From the NCBI GenBank assembly GCA_015063535.1, contig SVTY01000008.1, forward strand, positions 1 through 64,000: a stretch of DNA of 64,000 nt, given 5' to 3'. Under the pieces are notes generated by a model. The model searched no databases. It worked only from the letters and a program-made list of their open reading frames with translations, and was not told the DNA's origin. The DNA comes from Oscillospiraceae bacterium. Its GTDB lineage: Bacteria; Bacillota; Clostridia; Oscillospirales; CAG-272. A program made the position numbers and the translations under genes. Numbering within the stretch: position 1 is the first letter of the stretch; each line of letters begins with the position of its first letter. This document shows positions 18,205 to 25,083 of the stretch, in pieces.

Positions 18205-18805
18205 GTCGGAGGAGCAGCGGCTGAAGCGGCAAAAGAAAGCCCTTCGGGCGCATTACCGTATGCTTCGAAAGCAGATCTCTCCCGAAAGCCGCAACCTGCT
18301 AGACTCTGCCCTTTTGGCAAATCTTGCGGGGCATTCCCTGTTTCAGCGTGCCGAAAAAATCCTGTTCTATTACCCTGTCAAGGGAGAACCCAATCTGCTT
18401 CCCTTGGTCAAATATGCGCTTCAATTGAAAAAGACCGTGGCATTTCCCCGTTCCGATACCGAGACCTATACCCTGTCCTTTCACAGGATCTCGGAGCTGA
18501 AGGAGCTGTCTCTCGGCGCATACGATATTCCTGAGCCTCCCGAAGCGCATCCGATGCTGACCGATTTTTCGGATGCTCTCTGTATCGTTCCCGCTCTTGC
18601 GTTTGATCGCTTCGGCTATCGGCTCGGACAGGGCAAAGGCTTCTATGACCGCTTTTTAGCAACCTTCAACGGTACCTCGGTAGGCCTTTTGTACGGTCGC
18701 TTTTTGACCGATCAATTGCCGCATGACCAATACGACCGATCGGTCGATCTGATGATTACGGAAAAGGGGGACATCCTTCCTTATGAAGAAAAACCATTCA
18801 AATAA
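18185..18805 (+). CDS. 5-formyltetrahydrofolate cyclo-ligase
   Basis: Converts 5-formyl-THF to 5,10-methenyl-THF with ATP hydrolysis. The 206-residue length fits, and the signature GYRLGQGKGFYDRFL (substrate and ATP site) is clear, preceded by PALAFDRFG. The N-terminal R-x-xxR basic helix (KKALRAHYRMLRKQIS) is also typical. It overlaps the DJ-1 gene upstream and the CPBP gene downstream (23 bases), so all three are probably translated from one message. Confidence 0.95.
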   Translation: MPFSPVESEEQRLKRQKKALRAHYRMLRKQISPESRNLLDSALLANLAGHSLFQRAEKILFYYPVKGEPNLLPLVKYALQLKKTVAFPRSDTETYTLSFHRISELKELSLGAYDIPEPPEAHPMLTDFSDALCIVPALAFDRFGYRLGQGKGFYDRFLATFNGTSVGLLYGRFLTDQLPHDQYDRSVDLMITEKGDILPYEEKPFK

Positions 18806-19808
18806 GAACCGTCCCATATCCCAAAAGCCCCATGACGGACATACCGAGCATACCACCGCAAAAGAGCGATATGCCCGCCTGATCCGCAACAGAACCTTTA
18901 TTTTGCACCCCTCGGTTTTGGTTCTCACCACCTATATCCTGCTTCTCCTCTCCAAGATCATTGATATTGCCTTAATCAATCGAGAGAACGAATATTACAG
19001 CGTGGTCATTTTGCAAATGATGATCTTTATTCTTCCCGGTGCGATCTGGTGCAAATTCAGCGGAGAAAATTATGTTTCGAGATTGCGTCTGCGCATGGTC
19101 AAGGCGGACTCTGTTCTGCTCATTCTTTCCGCCGCTCTGCTGATGGCTTCGGGCGGCATGCTGTTGGGTGCGCTCTTCAGCGGTCCGGACAGCCTTTCTT
19201 CCGGCTTCTCGCTCTATGACACCTTCATTTCCAAGGATAGCGGAACCATCCCCAACACCATCTATCTGGTCATGGCGTATGCGGTTCTTCCCGCGATCTG
19301 CGAGGAATTTGTCTATCGGGGCATTCTTTGCTGTGAGTATGAGCGTGGCGGCGTTCTTCGTCCCATACTTGTCAGCGCTGTCTTTTTTGCGTTGTTGCAT
19401 TTCAATCTCCGCCATTTGCCTGTCTATCTGTTTGCCGGTATTATTCTTGCCATGACCCTTTATGCCACCCGCTCTCTGTTCGGAGCGATCCTTGCCCATT
19501 TTCTTTATAATATTTTCGGGCTTTTCGGGCAACCCTATATGAGTAACCTGTATCAAAACACGGGAAGCACCGAGCTGTTCTTCTTTTTAGTCACGGCTGT
19601 CTGTATCATTTCCGCCGCTGTCTTTTGCGGAGAAGCGGCACGGCTGTATCGGCTGTATCTGTACAAAGCCTACTCCGCCGACTACCGAAAGCCTGTCATC
19701 AAGAACCCGTCGGTTCTTCGGGATTCCTATCTGGATATCCTGCGTCAGCCCTCCGCCATTGCTTGCTTTGTCGTGTACATAATTGCGCTGATCATTTCGT
19801 GGTTTTGA
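18783..19808 (+). CDS. CPBP family intramembrane metalloprotease
   Basis: A 341-residue membrane protein with about eight hydrophobic segments. The Abi/CPBP signature is present: EEFVYRGIL (glutamate pair and Arg), FFALLHFNLRHLP (His) and ILAHFLYN (His/Asn). Bacterial relatives include CAAX-type proteases and bacteriocin self-immunity proteins. The substrate is unknown. An N-terminal basic, Asn/His-rich tail of about 35 residues precedes the first membrane segment. The start overlaps the cyclo-ligase end. Confidence 0.92.
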   Translation: MKKNHSNKNRPISQKPHDGHTEHTTAKERYARLIRNRTFILHPSVLVLTTYILLLLSKIIDIALINRENEYYSVVILQMMIFILPGAIWCKFSGENYVSRLRLRMVKADSVLLILSAALLMASGGMLLGALFSGPDSLSSGFSLYDTFISKDSGTIPNTIYLVMAYAVLPAICEEFVYRGILCCEYERGGVLRPILVSAVFFALLHFNLRHLPVYLFAGIILAMTLYATRSLFGAILAHFLYNIFGLFGQPYMSNLYQNTGSTELFFFLVTAVCIISAAVFCGEAARLYRLYLYKAYSADYRKPVIKNPSVLRDSYLDILRQPSAIACFVVYIIALIISWF

Positions 19809-19841
19809 CACGGCATGACACGATCGTTTGCGGAGGATGGT

Positions 19842-20231
19842 ATGACCACACAAGACGGATATAGCCCCAAAGAAAACGAAAGCGAGCCTGTTCCTTCGGC
19901 AAAGCTGTATCGCTTTGCCTTTGCCAAGGTATTGGTGATCGTTCTTTCCGCCCTGCTTTGTGCAGGTGCGGTCATTTCCGTTGCCAACGACATGTATGCA
20001 TTTGTCAAGCCGACCGAGGAGGTGACCCTGACTGTGGAGATCCCGCTTTCGCTTTCGGAGTTAGCCGTTCGGCTGGAGCAGCTTGGCGTGGTGGCAAATC
20101 CATCCGTTTTTGAGCTGTATGTGCGCTCCAAAAACAAGGTTACCCTTGTTGAAGCCTTCAGCGGTCAGGTGGCGTTGAATACTGCCATGAGCTATCGGGA
20201 GCTTTTGGCAGCATTTTCCTCCGACACATAA
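19842..20231 (+). CDS. Short MltG/YceG-like membrane protein lacking the catalytic domain
   Basis: A 129-residue protein with a single membrane segment (about 24-45) followed by an extracytoplasmic segment (VTLTVEIPLSLSELAVRLEQ ... VFELYVRSKN) like the N-terminal LysM-like part of endolytic transglycosylase MltG/YceG. The catalytic glutamate domain is absent. The start at 19842 has GGAGG five bases upstream. An ATG at 19815 in the same frame has no SD. Such stubs are seen in Clostridia near sporulation or cell-envelope genes. A role as a structural or regulatory remnant is inference. Confidence 0.75.
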   Translation: MTTQDGYSPKENESEPVPSAKLYRFAFAKVLVIVLSALLCAGAVISVANDMYAFVKPTEEVTLTVEIPLSLSELAVRLEQLGVVANPSVFELYVRSKNKVTLVEAFSGQVALNTAMSYRELLAAFSSDT

Positions 20232-20249
20232 GTTTAAAAAAAAATGAAT

Positions 20250-20317
20250 AAAAAGCTCCCATTCGGGGAATGATGGTTTCGATCATTGCATCATTTCACA
20301 CACGAAAGGAGCTTTTT
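20250..20317 (+). promoter_or_regulatory. Inverted repeat enclosing the spoIIR ribosome-binding site
   Basis: AAAAAGCTCC (20250-20259) is perfectly complementary to GGAGCTTTTT (20308-20317), which contains the SD of spoIIR two bases before its ATG. Smaller hairpins lie within the loop. Base-pairing would hide the SD. Confidence 0.55.
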
Positions 20318-20318
20318 T

Positions 20319-20933
20319 ATGTCTCAAAAGCTAATGGCTGTCGCCGTCACACTTTGCCTGTTATTCACGGTTCTTTCCCTTCTGCCGATTCACGGAGAGG
20401 ATGCGCTATACGCCAATGTGCTCCGTCTTCATGTCCTTGCCAATTCGGACACCGAGGAGGATCAGGCTCTAAAGCTCAAGGTTCGGGATGCCGTGCTGAA
20501 GGCAAGCGAACCGATCCTTGCCGATGCGTCCTCCCGTGACGAAGCACTGCGGCGTGTCTCGTCTCATCTTCCGTTGCTGGAAGCCGCCGCCAAGGAGGCG
20601 ATCCTTGCGGCGGGACGAACCGACTCGGTTCACTTGGAGCTGGGAGAAGAGGTCTATCCCACACGAAGCTATGAGAGCTTTTGCTTTCCCTCCGGCAGCT
20701 ATACGTCCCTGCGGGTCATCATCGGGGAGGGCGAAGGACAAAATTGGTGGTGTGTGCTGTTTCCGCCCATGTGCCTTTCCGCCGCATCGAAGCCCAACGG
20801 CCAAGCACAGGAGGATGCCTATATTTCCGTCGGCTTAACGGGCGAACAATACCGCATGATAACCCAGACCGATCAACCGACATATTCGGTTCGGTTCCGT
20901 CTATTGGAGGTCATTGAGGAATCTCTGCGGTAA
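20319..20933 (+). CDS. spoIIR: Stage II sporulation protein R
   Basis: Forespore-secreted signalling protein that, in Bacillus, triggers SpoIIGA to process pro-sigma-E in the mother cell. The 204-residue product has a signal peptide (MSQKLMAVAVTLCLLFTVLS), the family signature LRLHVLANSDTEEDQALKLK, and the conserved WWCVLFPPMC segment. The start at 20319 follows AAAGGAG. The SD lies in a 10-bp stem that could delay translation. It closes the plus-strand hisS cluster. Confidence 0.96.
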   Translation: MSQKLMAVAVTLCLLFTVLSLLPIHGEDALYANVLRLHVLANSDTEEDQALKLKVRDAVLKASEPILADASSRDEALRRVSSHLPLLEAAAKEAILAAGRTDSVHLELGEEVYPTRSYESFCFPSGSYTSLRVIIGEGEGQNWWCVLFPPMCLSAASKPNGQAQEDAYISVGLTGEQYRMITQTDQPTYSVRFRLLEVIEESLR

Positions 20934-20970
20934 AGAACGAGCGTTCTCCTCCGAAACGGTCAAACCGTCA

Positions 20971-21031
20971 AAAAGCGGCAATCCGTATGCTTCGCCGATC
21001 TTCTCGGTGAGCCATCCGTTTTGCCGCTTTT
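20971..21031. terminator. Long inverted repeat between convergent spoIIR and DUF1836 genes
   Basis: AAAAGCGGCAA (20971-20981) pairs with TTGCCGCTTTT (21021-21031) across a 39-base loop. The A and T runs at the ends would give a U-tract in either direction. Confidence 0.6.
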
Positions 21032-21034
21032 CTG

Positions 21035-21778
21035 TCATTCCTCTTGGGCTTGTTCCACAACGGTGTCGGATTCTTCCTGCTCCGACTCCTCTTTTTTCTT
21101 CTTCTTTTCCTTTTTGGCTTTCTCTTTCTCTTTATCTTTTTCTTTATCTTTTTCTTTATCTTTATCTTTTTCTTTATCCTTCTCTTTTTCCTTATCCTTC
21201 TCTTTTTTCTCCTCCGGCTCCTCGGGCTGAGGATACTTCACGTCAATGATCGCCTGTGCGGTTTGCCGCAAAAAAGCACTCAAAGACAGCAAGGAGCCGA
21301 TCACTAGCATAAACTCCGTCTCATTCTCCACATCCAGCTCATTGCGCCGCATCAGCTCATTTAGAATTTCCTCCGTATAGGTGCGGTTTTCCCGTTTGAT
21401 GGACATATACCGCTCATACACCTCCGCCAAGGCTTCTCCGTCGAAGCCCTCCAGAGAATAGGCGCCGTCCAGCATCCGTTTGATCTCGCCGATGGATAAG
21501 GTATTTTTCAGGGTGTAGACCGTCAGGATCTGAACGATCTGCTCCCGATTGTATTTTTTGCCCTTCACGGGAGCGATCAAGCCATCCTTGGAATAATTGT
21601 TGACCATCGTTTTTGTCAACTGCCGATCCCAATACCGCTCCGAGCCTGTCTTCAGCTTTTCGGAAACAAGATTCAAGATCTGATCCATATACAGATCAAT
21701 GGCGGGGATCTCGGTCACAGAAAGCTCCTCCTCCCGTACCGCATCCCTTGCGATCTCATAGAGTTCTTCACGAGTCAT
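21035..21778 (-). CDS. DUF1836-type putative DNA-binding protein with a charged repeat tail
   Basis: A 247-residue protein. Residues 1-170 match the DUF1836 pattern (DLYMDQILNLVSEKL, YWDRQLTKTMVNNYSKDGLI, YNREQIVQILTVYTLKNTLS), a MerR-like helix-turn-helix family of Clostridia linked to regulation. The last 60-65 residues are a low-complexity EK/DK tail encoded by imperfect hexanucleotide repeats (21109-21202), likely disordered. The start at 21778 has an AAGGAG SD. The promoter is at 21810-21838. Confidence 0.85.
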   Translation of the reverse strand: MTREELYEIARDAVREEELSVTEIPAIDLYMDQILNLVSEKLKTGSERYWDRQLTKTMVNNYSKDGLIAPVKGKKYNREQIVQILTVYTLKNTLSIGEIKRMLDGAYSLEGFDGEALAEVYERYMSIKRENRTYTEEILNELMRRNELDVENETEFMLVIGSLLSLSAFLRQTAQAIIDVKYPQPEEPEEKKEKDKEKEKDKEKDKDKEKDKEKDKEKEKAKKEKKKKKEESEQEESDTVVEQAQEE

Positions 21779-21809
21779 GATTCTTCTCCTTGATTTGGTA
21801 TTTAATACT

Positions 21810-21838
21810 ATCATACACCATAATCAAAATGATGTCAA
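21810..21838 (-). promoter_or_regulatory. Promoter of the DUF1836 gene
   Basis: Minus-strand TTGACA (21833-21838), 17 bases, TATGAT (21810-21815). Confidence 0.7.
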
Positions 21839-21878
21839 GATTTTTTTAAAAAATTCTTGCTGTTTTTTATAATTCCTA

Positions 21879-21906
21879 TTGAAATATTTCAAAAATATGC
21901 TATAAT
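21879..21906 (+). promoter_or_regulatory. Promoter of the structured RNA
   Basis: TTGAAA (21879-21884), 16 bases, TATAAT (21901-21906), immediately upstream of a folded, terminator-ended sequence with no reading frame. Confidence 0.7.
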
Positions 21907-21911
21907 GTATT

Positions 21912-22024
21912 TATCATCGGATTCGGTTTGGAGTTTTACTCAGCCGGTGAACCGCAAGGGACAGGTGTACGATCGCGTTAGTACAGTTCCGAATTACTGA
22001 CGCGCGATGACGGCCTGTTTTTAT
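21912..22024 (+). ncRNA. Candidate structured non-coding RNA with pseudoknot and intrinsic terminator
   Basis: Downstream of a promoter lies about 110 bases with dense pairing and no open frame. Stems: GAGT/ACTC (21931-21934, 21938-21941), CGG/CCG (21945-21947, 21952-21954), ACAGG/CCTGT (21961-21965, 22014-22018), and ATCGCG/CGCGAT (21972-21977, 22003-22008) extended by TTAGTA/TACTGA. The 11-base loop of the last stem contains CCGAAT (21989-21994), complementary over six bases to ATTCGG (21921-21926), giving a pseudoknot. The outer stem ends in TTTTT. It could be a leader with a riboswitch or attenuator for the orphan gene at 22115, or a free small RNA. I could not match it to a known class. 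Confidence 0.6.
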
Positions 22025-22034
22025 TGATTTTCAT

Positions 22035-22070
22035 ACAACCGCAATCCTCGTAAAAAAGAATTGCGGTTGT
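22035..22070. repeat. Perfect 11-bp inverted repeat
   Basis: ACAACCGCAAT (22035-22045) and ATTGCGGTTGT (22060-22070) form a strong hairpin between the RNA terminator and the next gene. No long T-run follows on the plus strand, so a simple terminator is uncertain. Confidence 0.6.
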
Positions 22071-22114
22071 ACTGTTTTGGGTGTGCCGATTTTAAATTGT
22101 TTGAGGGAGCTATC

Positions 22115-22570
22115 ATGTTTCAAAAAATCATATCAACAACAAAAGATGCTAAAGCAATGTTTGATCCATGGAAAGGCATGTATGTTAAAAAAATTTTCAA
22201 TATAGGCGACTTCAACTTCTATGAATATCCCCTTTTCATTTGTTCGGATCAATTGGTTTACTGCTTATTTTTCGGTGATAGATCAATATCACTTCAAGGC
22301 TATAAAACAGAGGAATTTGAAGAAAATATTGTCAACGGATTGTTTCAAAATCCACAAGACAAATCAGAATTTTGCTACCTTCATCCGAATTGTGAAATGA
22401 TTGAATCCTCCATTTCTGACATACAAATAAACTCCATGATCTCAAACGAAAGAAATAAGCCTATGCGAATAAATTTCGTTTTTGACAATCAAAACTCTCT
22501 GTGCATTCGATGTTCCGATGTTGTTCCGGGAGCTATGGATTCATGGATTGAATACTCGTCCATTCATTGA
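22115..22570 (+). CDS. Hypothetical protein, AT-rich orphan
   Basis: A 151-residue soluble-looking protein with no signal peptide or membrane segment. I do not recognise a family. It is rich in F, Y, N and I and its codons are much more AT-rich than flanking genes, which suggests recent acquisition. The start at 22115 (MFQKIISTTKDAK) has GAGGGAG upstream. The frame is open to 22061 but that reading would run through the hairpin. Upstream are a structured RNA and an inverted repeat. Size and isolation are compatible with an immunity-type or accessory protein, but this is a guess. Confidence 0.6.
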   Translation: MFQKIISTTKDAKAMFDPWKGMYVKKIFNIGDFNFYEYPLFICSDQLVYCLFFGDRSISLQGYKTEEFEENIVNGLFQNPQDKSEFCYLHPNCEMIESSISDIQINSMISNERNKPMRINFVFDNQNSLCIRCSDVVPGAMDSWIEYSSIH

Positions 22571-22595
22571 CATATTATATAATTTGTGATATAAT
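22567..22595 (+). promoter_or_regulatory. Promoter of the small membrane protein gene
   Basis: TTGACA (22567-22572), 17 bases, TATAAT (22590-22595), overlapping the end of the preceding gene. Confidence 0.8.
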
Positions 22596-22631
22596 ATTTA
22601 CAAACACATACAACCAAGAATCGGAGGAGCT

Positions 22632-23177
22632 ATGGAACATTCGACAAGCTATGAACGGATTATCCCCTTGCGTGCGGTCGGAGCAATGCGCCTCAGGCGC
22701 ATTTTGCTGATCGCTTCTTACCTGTTGATCGGGATCGGGGGAGTGCTGTGGGTGCTTCGAAGCATGAACCCCTATGTTCTGCTTCTGACCCTGTTGGGAC
22801 TTGGCATATGGATCCTGCTGACGAAAAATTTTTTATACATCGAATACGAATATTCCTTCTTTGGCGGACGGTTTTCCCTTTCCAAAATATACGGAAAGCG
22901 GAGCCGACGGCTGATAGCGGAATTCGACTCGGAGCAATTGTTGCTTGTGGATTATGACTCCGAGGAGGGACAACGCTCCGCCCAACGCTACCGACCAAGC
23001 ACCACGGTCAGTGCCCTGTCCTCGCCCAAGCTCGCCTCTGCCCTGCTTCTGCTTTGGGAGGAGGAGGACAAAACCCGCCACCTTGTCCGTGTCGAGTCCG
23101 ATGAACGGCTGGAGCAGCTGCTCCGCCGTGCCAATCCCAGAGCCTGCTCGTATGCCTTCAAGCGAGGACAGCGATAA
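22632..23177 (+). CDS. Small two-span membrane protein
   Basis: A 181-residue protein with two adjacent membrane segments (about 23-43 and 47-66) followed by a cytoplasmic region FLYIEYEYSFFGGRFSLSKIYGKRSRRL that resembles the bPH-like part of clostridial DUF6106-type proteins. The family call is tentative. It has a strong SD (GGAGGAGC), its own consensus promoter, and ends at a terminator facing the methyltransferase gene. Confidence 0.75.
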   Translation: MEHSTSYERIIPLRAVGAMRLRRILLIASYLLIGIGGVLWVLRSMNPYVLLLTLLGLGIWILLTKNFLYIEYEYSFFGGRFSLSKIYGKRSRRLIAEFDSEQLLLVDYDSEEGQRSAQRYRPSTTVSALSSPKLASALLLLWEEEDKTRHLVRVESDERLEQLLRRANPRACSYAFKRGQR

Positions 23178-23189
23178 CTTTTATACAGG

Positions 23190-23218
23190 AAAAGCCGACG
23201 GTTTTGCCGTCGGCTTTT
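23190..23218. terminator. Bidirectional terminator between convergent genes
   Basis: AAAAGCCGACGG and CCGTCGGCTTTT pair perfectly around a TTTTG loop. Confidence 0.85.
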
Positions 23219-23221
23219 GGA

Positions 23222-24349
23222 TTATCTGTTTTTCGGCTTAAAATATTGATACAGACGGCAGGGGATCATTCCGTTGTACAGCTTTCGGATCTTATCGGCT
23301 CTCCGTCCGTACAGGCGTTCGAAATCCTCTGCCGAGGTAAGAACATAGATCTGCCACGGATCAAAGGAGGCAAACGTCCGCCCCATCGCCCGATACAGCA
23401 CCTCCACCTCTCTGCGTGTCATCAAACGTTCTCCGTAGGGGGGATTGCATAGGATCGTTCCTCGTCTGTCGGGCTTTTGGATCGTCACGGCATCCTTTTC
23501 AAAGAAGCGGATCCGATCGCCCACGCCGGCTCGGTCGGCACTCTGCTTTGCCGTTTCCAGCACCGTCGGGTCAATATCAGAGCCCCAGACCTCAAAGGTC
23601 GCATCGTGACGGATCTCCGCCATCGCTCTTGCCCGCTCTTCCTTCCAAATTGCTTGCGGAAATCGTTCAAACTCCTCCGCCGCAAAATGCCGTTCCAGCC
23701 CAGGTGCCTGACCGATCGCAAGCATCGCCGCTTCGATAGCAATGGTTCCCGATCCGCAAAACGGGTCCCAAAACAGAACCGTATCTCTCGGACGGGCGAT
23801 CATCGCCATCGCCGCCGCCAAGGTCTCCCGCAAGGGTGCCTCGCCCGCCACAGGACGGTATCCCCGTTTGTGAAGTGCCGTGCCTGAGGTGTCGATCATC
23901 AGGGTCGCCACATCCTTGAACAGGAAAAACTCCACACGGTATTTTACACCCTCCTCAGAAAATTGCCGAATCCCATAGACCGAGGATAGCCGCTCTACAA
24001 TGGCTTTTTTGATGATGCTTTGGCAATCGGGTACCGAAAAGAGTTTGCTTCGAATGGCATGTCCCGTTACGGGAAAGGCATCCGTCTTGCCGATCCATTC
24101 CTCCCACGGAAGCGCACGCACGCCCTCAAATAACGCATCAAAGCTTTCCGCCGAAAACGCCCCTATCCGCAGATAGACCCGCTCGGCGCACCGCAAGCGC
24201 AGATTGGCAACGATCGGCGCACGCGCATCCCCTTCAAAGGTGATCCGTCCGTCCATCGTCTCAATCCGCTTGTAGCCAAGCGCATCAATTTCCTCCCCCA
24301 ACAGCTTTTCCAAGCCAAATAAGCAGGTCGCAACCAACTGTACCGTCAT
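23222..24349 (-). CDS. THUMP-domain class I rRNA/RNA methyltransferase (RlmL/YpsC-like)
   Basis: A 375-residue SAM-dependent methyltransferase. An N-terminal ferredoxin-like/THUMP region (LVATCLFGLEKLLGEEIDALGYK) binds RNA. The catalytic part has DPFCGSGTIAIEAAM (SAM loop, about 200) and NPPYGERL (the N/D-P-P-Y motif of N-methyltransferases). Relatives methylate G2445 of 23S rRNA (RlmL N-terminal half). The fused RlmK half of gamma-proteobacterial enzymes is missing, as usual in Firmicutes. The promoter overlaps the 3' end of the upstream gene. Confidence 0.92.
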   Translation of the reverse strand: MTVQLVATCLFGLEKLLGEEIDALGYKRIETMDGRITFEGDARAPIVANLRLRCAERVYLRIGAFSAESFDALFEGVRALPWEEWIGKTDAFPVTGHAIRSKLFSVPDCQSIIKKAIVERLSSVYGIRQFSEEGVKYRVEFFLFKDVATLMIDTSGTALHKRGYRPVAGEAPLRETLAAAMAMIARPRDTVLFWDPFCGSGTIAIEAAMLAIGQAPGLERHFAAEEFERFPQAIWKEERARAMAEIRHDATFEVWGSDIDPTVLETAKQSADRAGVGDRIRFFEKDAVTIQKPDRRGTILCNPPYGERLMTRREVEVLYRAMGRTFASFDPWQIYVLTSAEDFERLYGRRADKIRKLYNGMIPCRLYQYFKPKNR

Positions 24350-24394
24350 CGTTCAACATCCTTTTTACAGATTCGCCAACAGGCGCTTACTCAT

Positions 24395-24423
24395 ATTATA
24401 CTGCGAAATGCTCTGTTTGTCAA
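24395..24423 (-). promoter_or_regulatory. Promoter of the RNA methyltransferase gene
   Basis: Minus-strand TTGACA (24418-24423), 17 bases, TATAAT (24395-24400). The -35 lies within the last codons of the upstream gene. Confidence 0.75.
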
Positions 24424-24917
24424 GAGACCTCCGCCGAACTTCTGACAGAAGTGCGCCGCCGCACGATCGGAGCGGCAAACGAGACTGTGCCGACAGCCGT
24501 CTCGACAGCCGAATCCGTCCAAGCCTCTCCCACATCCTCCTTTTGATAAAGCACAAGCCGTTTTTCATGCAGATCGGACACACTCAGCTTTGCCGTTACC
24601 ACCGATCCCCATGCACGCCCTTCCTTTTCGTATAGAGTAGGAAGCTGCGGACATCGGTATGTATGTGCCGACTCCGACTGCCCCTTTACATAAAACTCAT
24701 ATACCGCAGAACGGCGACCTGTCCCCGACACACCGGGCAAGCCCTGTGCCTCGGCAAGGATCAGGGTTCCAGCCGGGGTGGCATAAAATTCGATCCGCCC
24801 ACGCACATTCGGATGACGCTCTCCGCCTGACAACTCCGCTGAGGCAAAGGGGAGTCTTCCTTTCCCGAGATGGTGATACAGTGCCTCCTGCTTTTCCATA
24901 AATGATAAAGTGTTCAT
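24420..24917 (-). CDS. Divergent Cu/Zn-superoxide-dismutase-fold protein, metal ligands lost
   Basis: A 165-residue protein that follows the layout of the clostridial Cu/Zn-SOD-like family: HPNVRGRIEFYATPAGTLILAE (strands 1-2), a middle strand where FHIH would normally lie (here YEFYVKG), a CPQLPTL segment in place of HAGDLPPL, and LVLYQKEDVGEAW where the family has VIIH. Almost all Cu and Zn ligands are therefore missing, so dismutase activity is unlikely. AAGGAG precedes the ATG at 24917. Family placement rests on pattern alone. Confidence 0.6.
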   Translation of the reverse strand: MNTLSFMEKQEALYHHLGKGRLPFASAELSGGERHPNVRGRIEFYATPAGTLILAEAQGLPGVSGTGRRSAVYEFYVKGQSESAHTYRCPQLPTLYEKEGRAWGSVVTAKLSVSDLHEKRLVLYQKEDVGEAWTDSAVETAVGTVSFAAPIVRRRTSVRSSAEVS

Positions 24918-25005
24918 TTGTTCTCCTTTTTACACAGATATCGTTTTTTTCGGACATTCACTGAATATTATATGCGTTCTGGGGCATACACTTTCCGCTT
25001 TTTGC

Positions 25006-25034
25006 TTGACAGAACGAAAAAAATTTGATATAAT
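25006..25034 (+). promoter_or_regulatory. Promoter of holB-ricT
   Basis: Perfect TTGACA (25006-25011) and TATAAT (25029-25034) with 17-base spacer. Confidence 0.85.
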
Positions 25035-25083
25035 AAGAATAGGTATGTCAAATATTCGCATATCAATTCGGGGGAGGCGCAGA

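Noticed and set aside
21044-21307. Phe/Leu-rich plus-strand frame opposite the DUF1836 tail
   Set aside because: It is the complement of the Lys/Glu repeat and has no SD.
21912-22024. Glycine or cobalamin riboswitch
   Set aside because: Bases such as GGGACAGG recall the glycine aptamer, but the order of conserved segments and helices does not fit.
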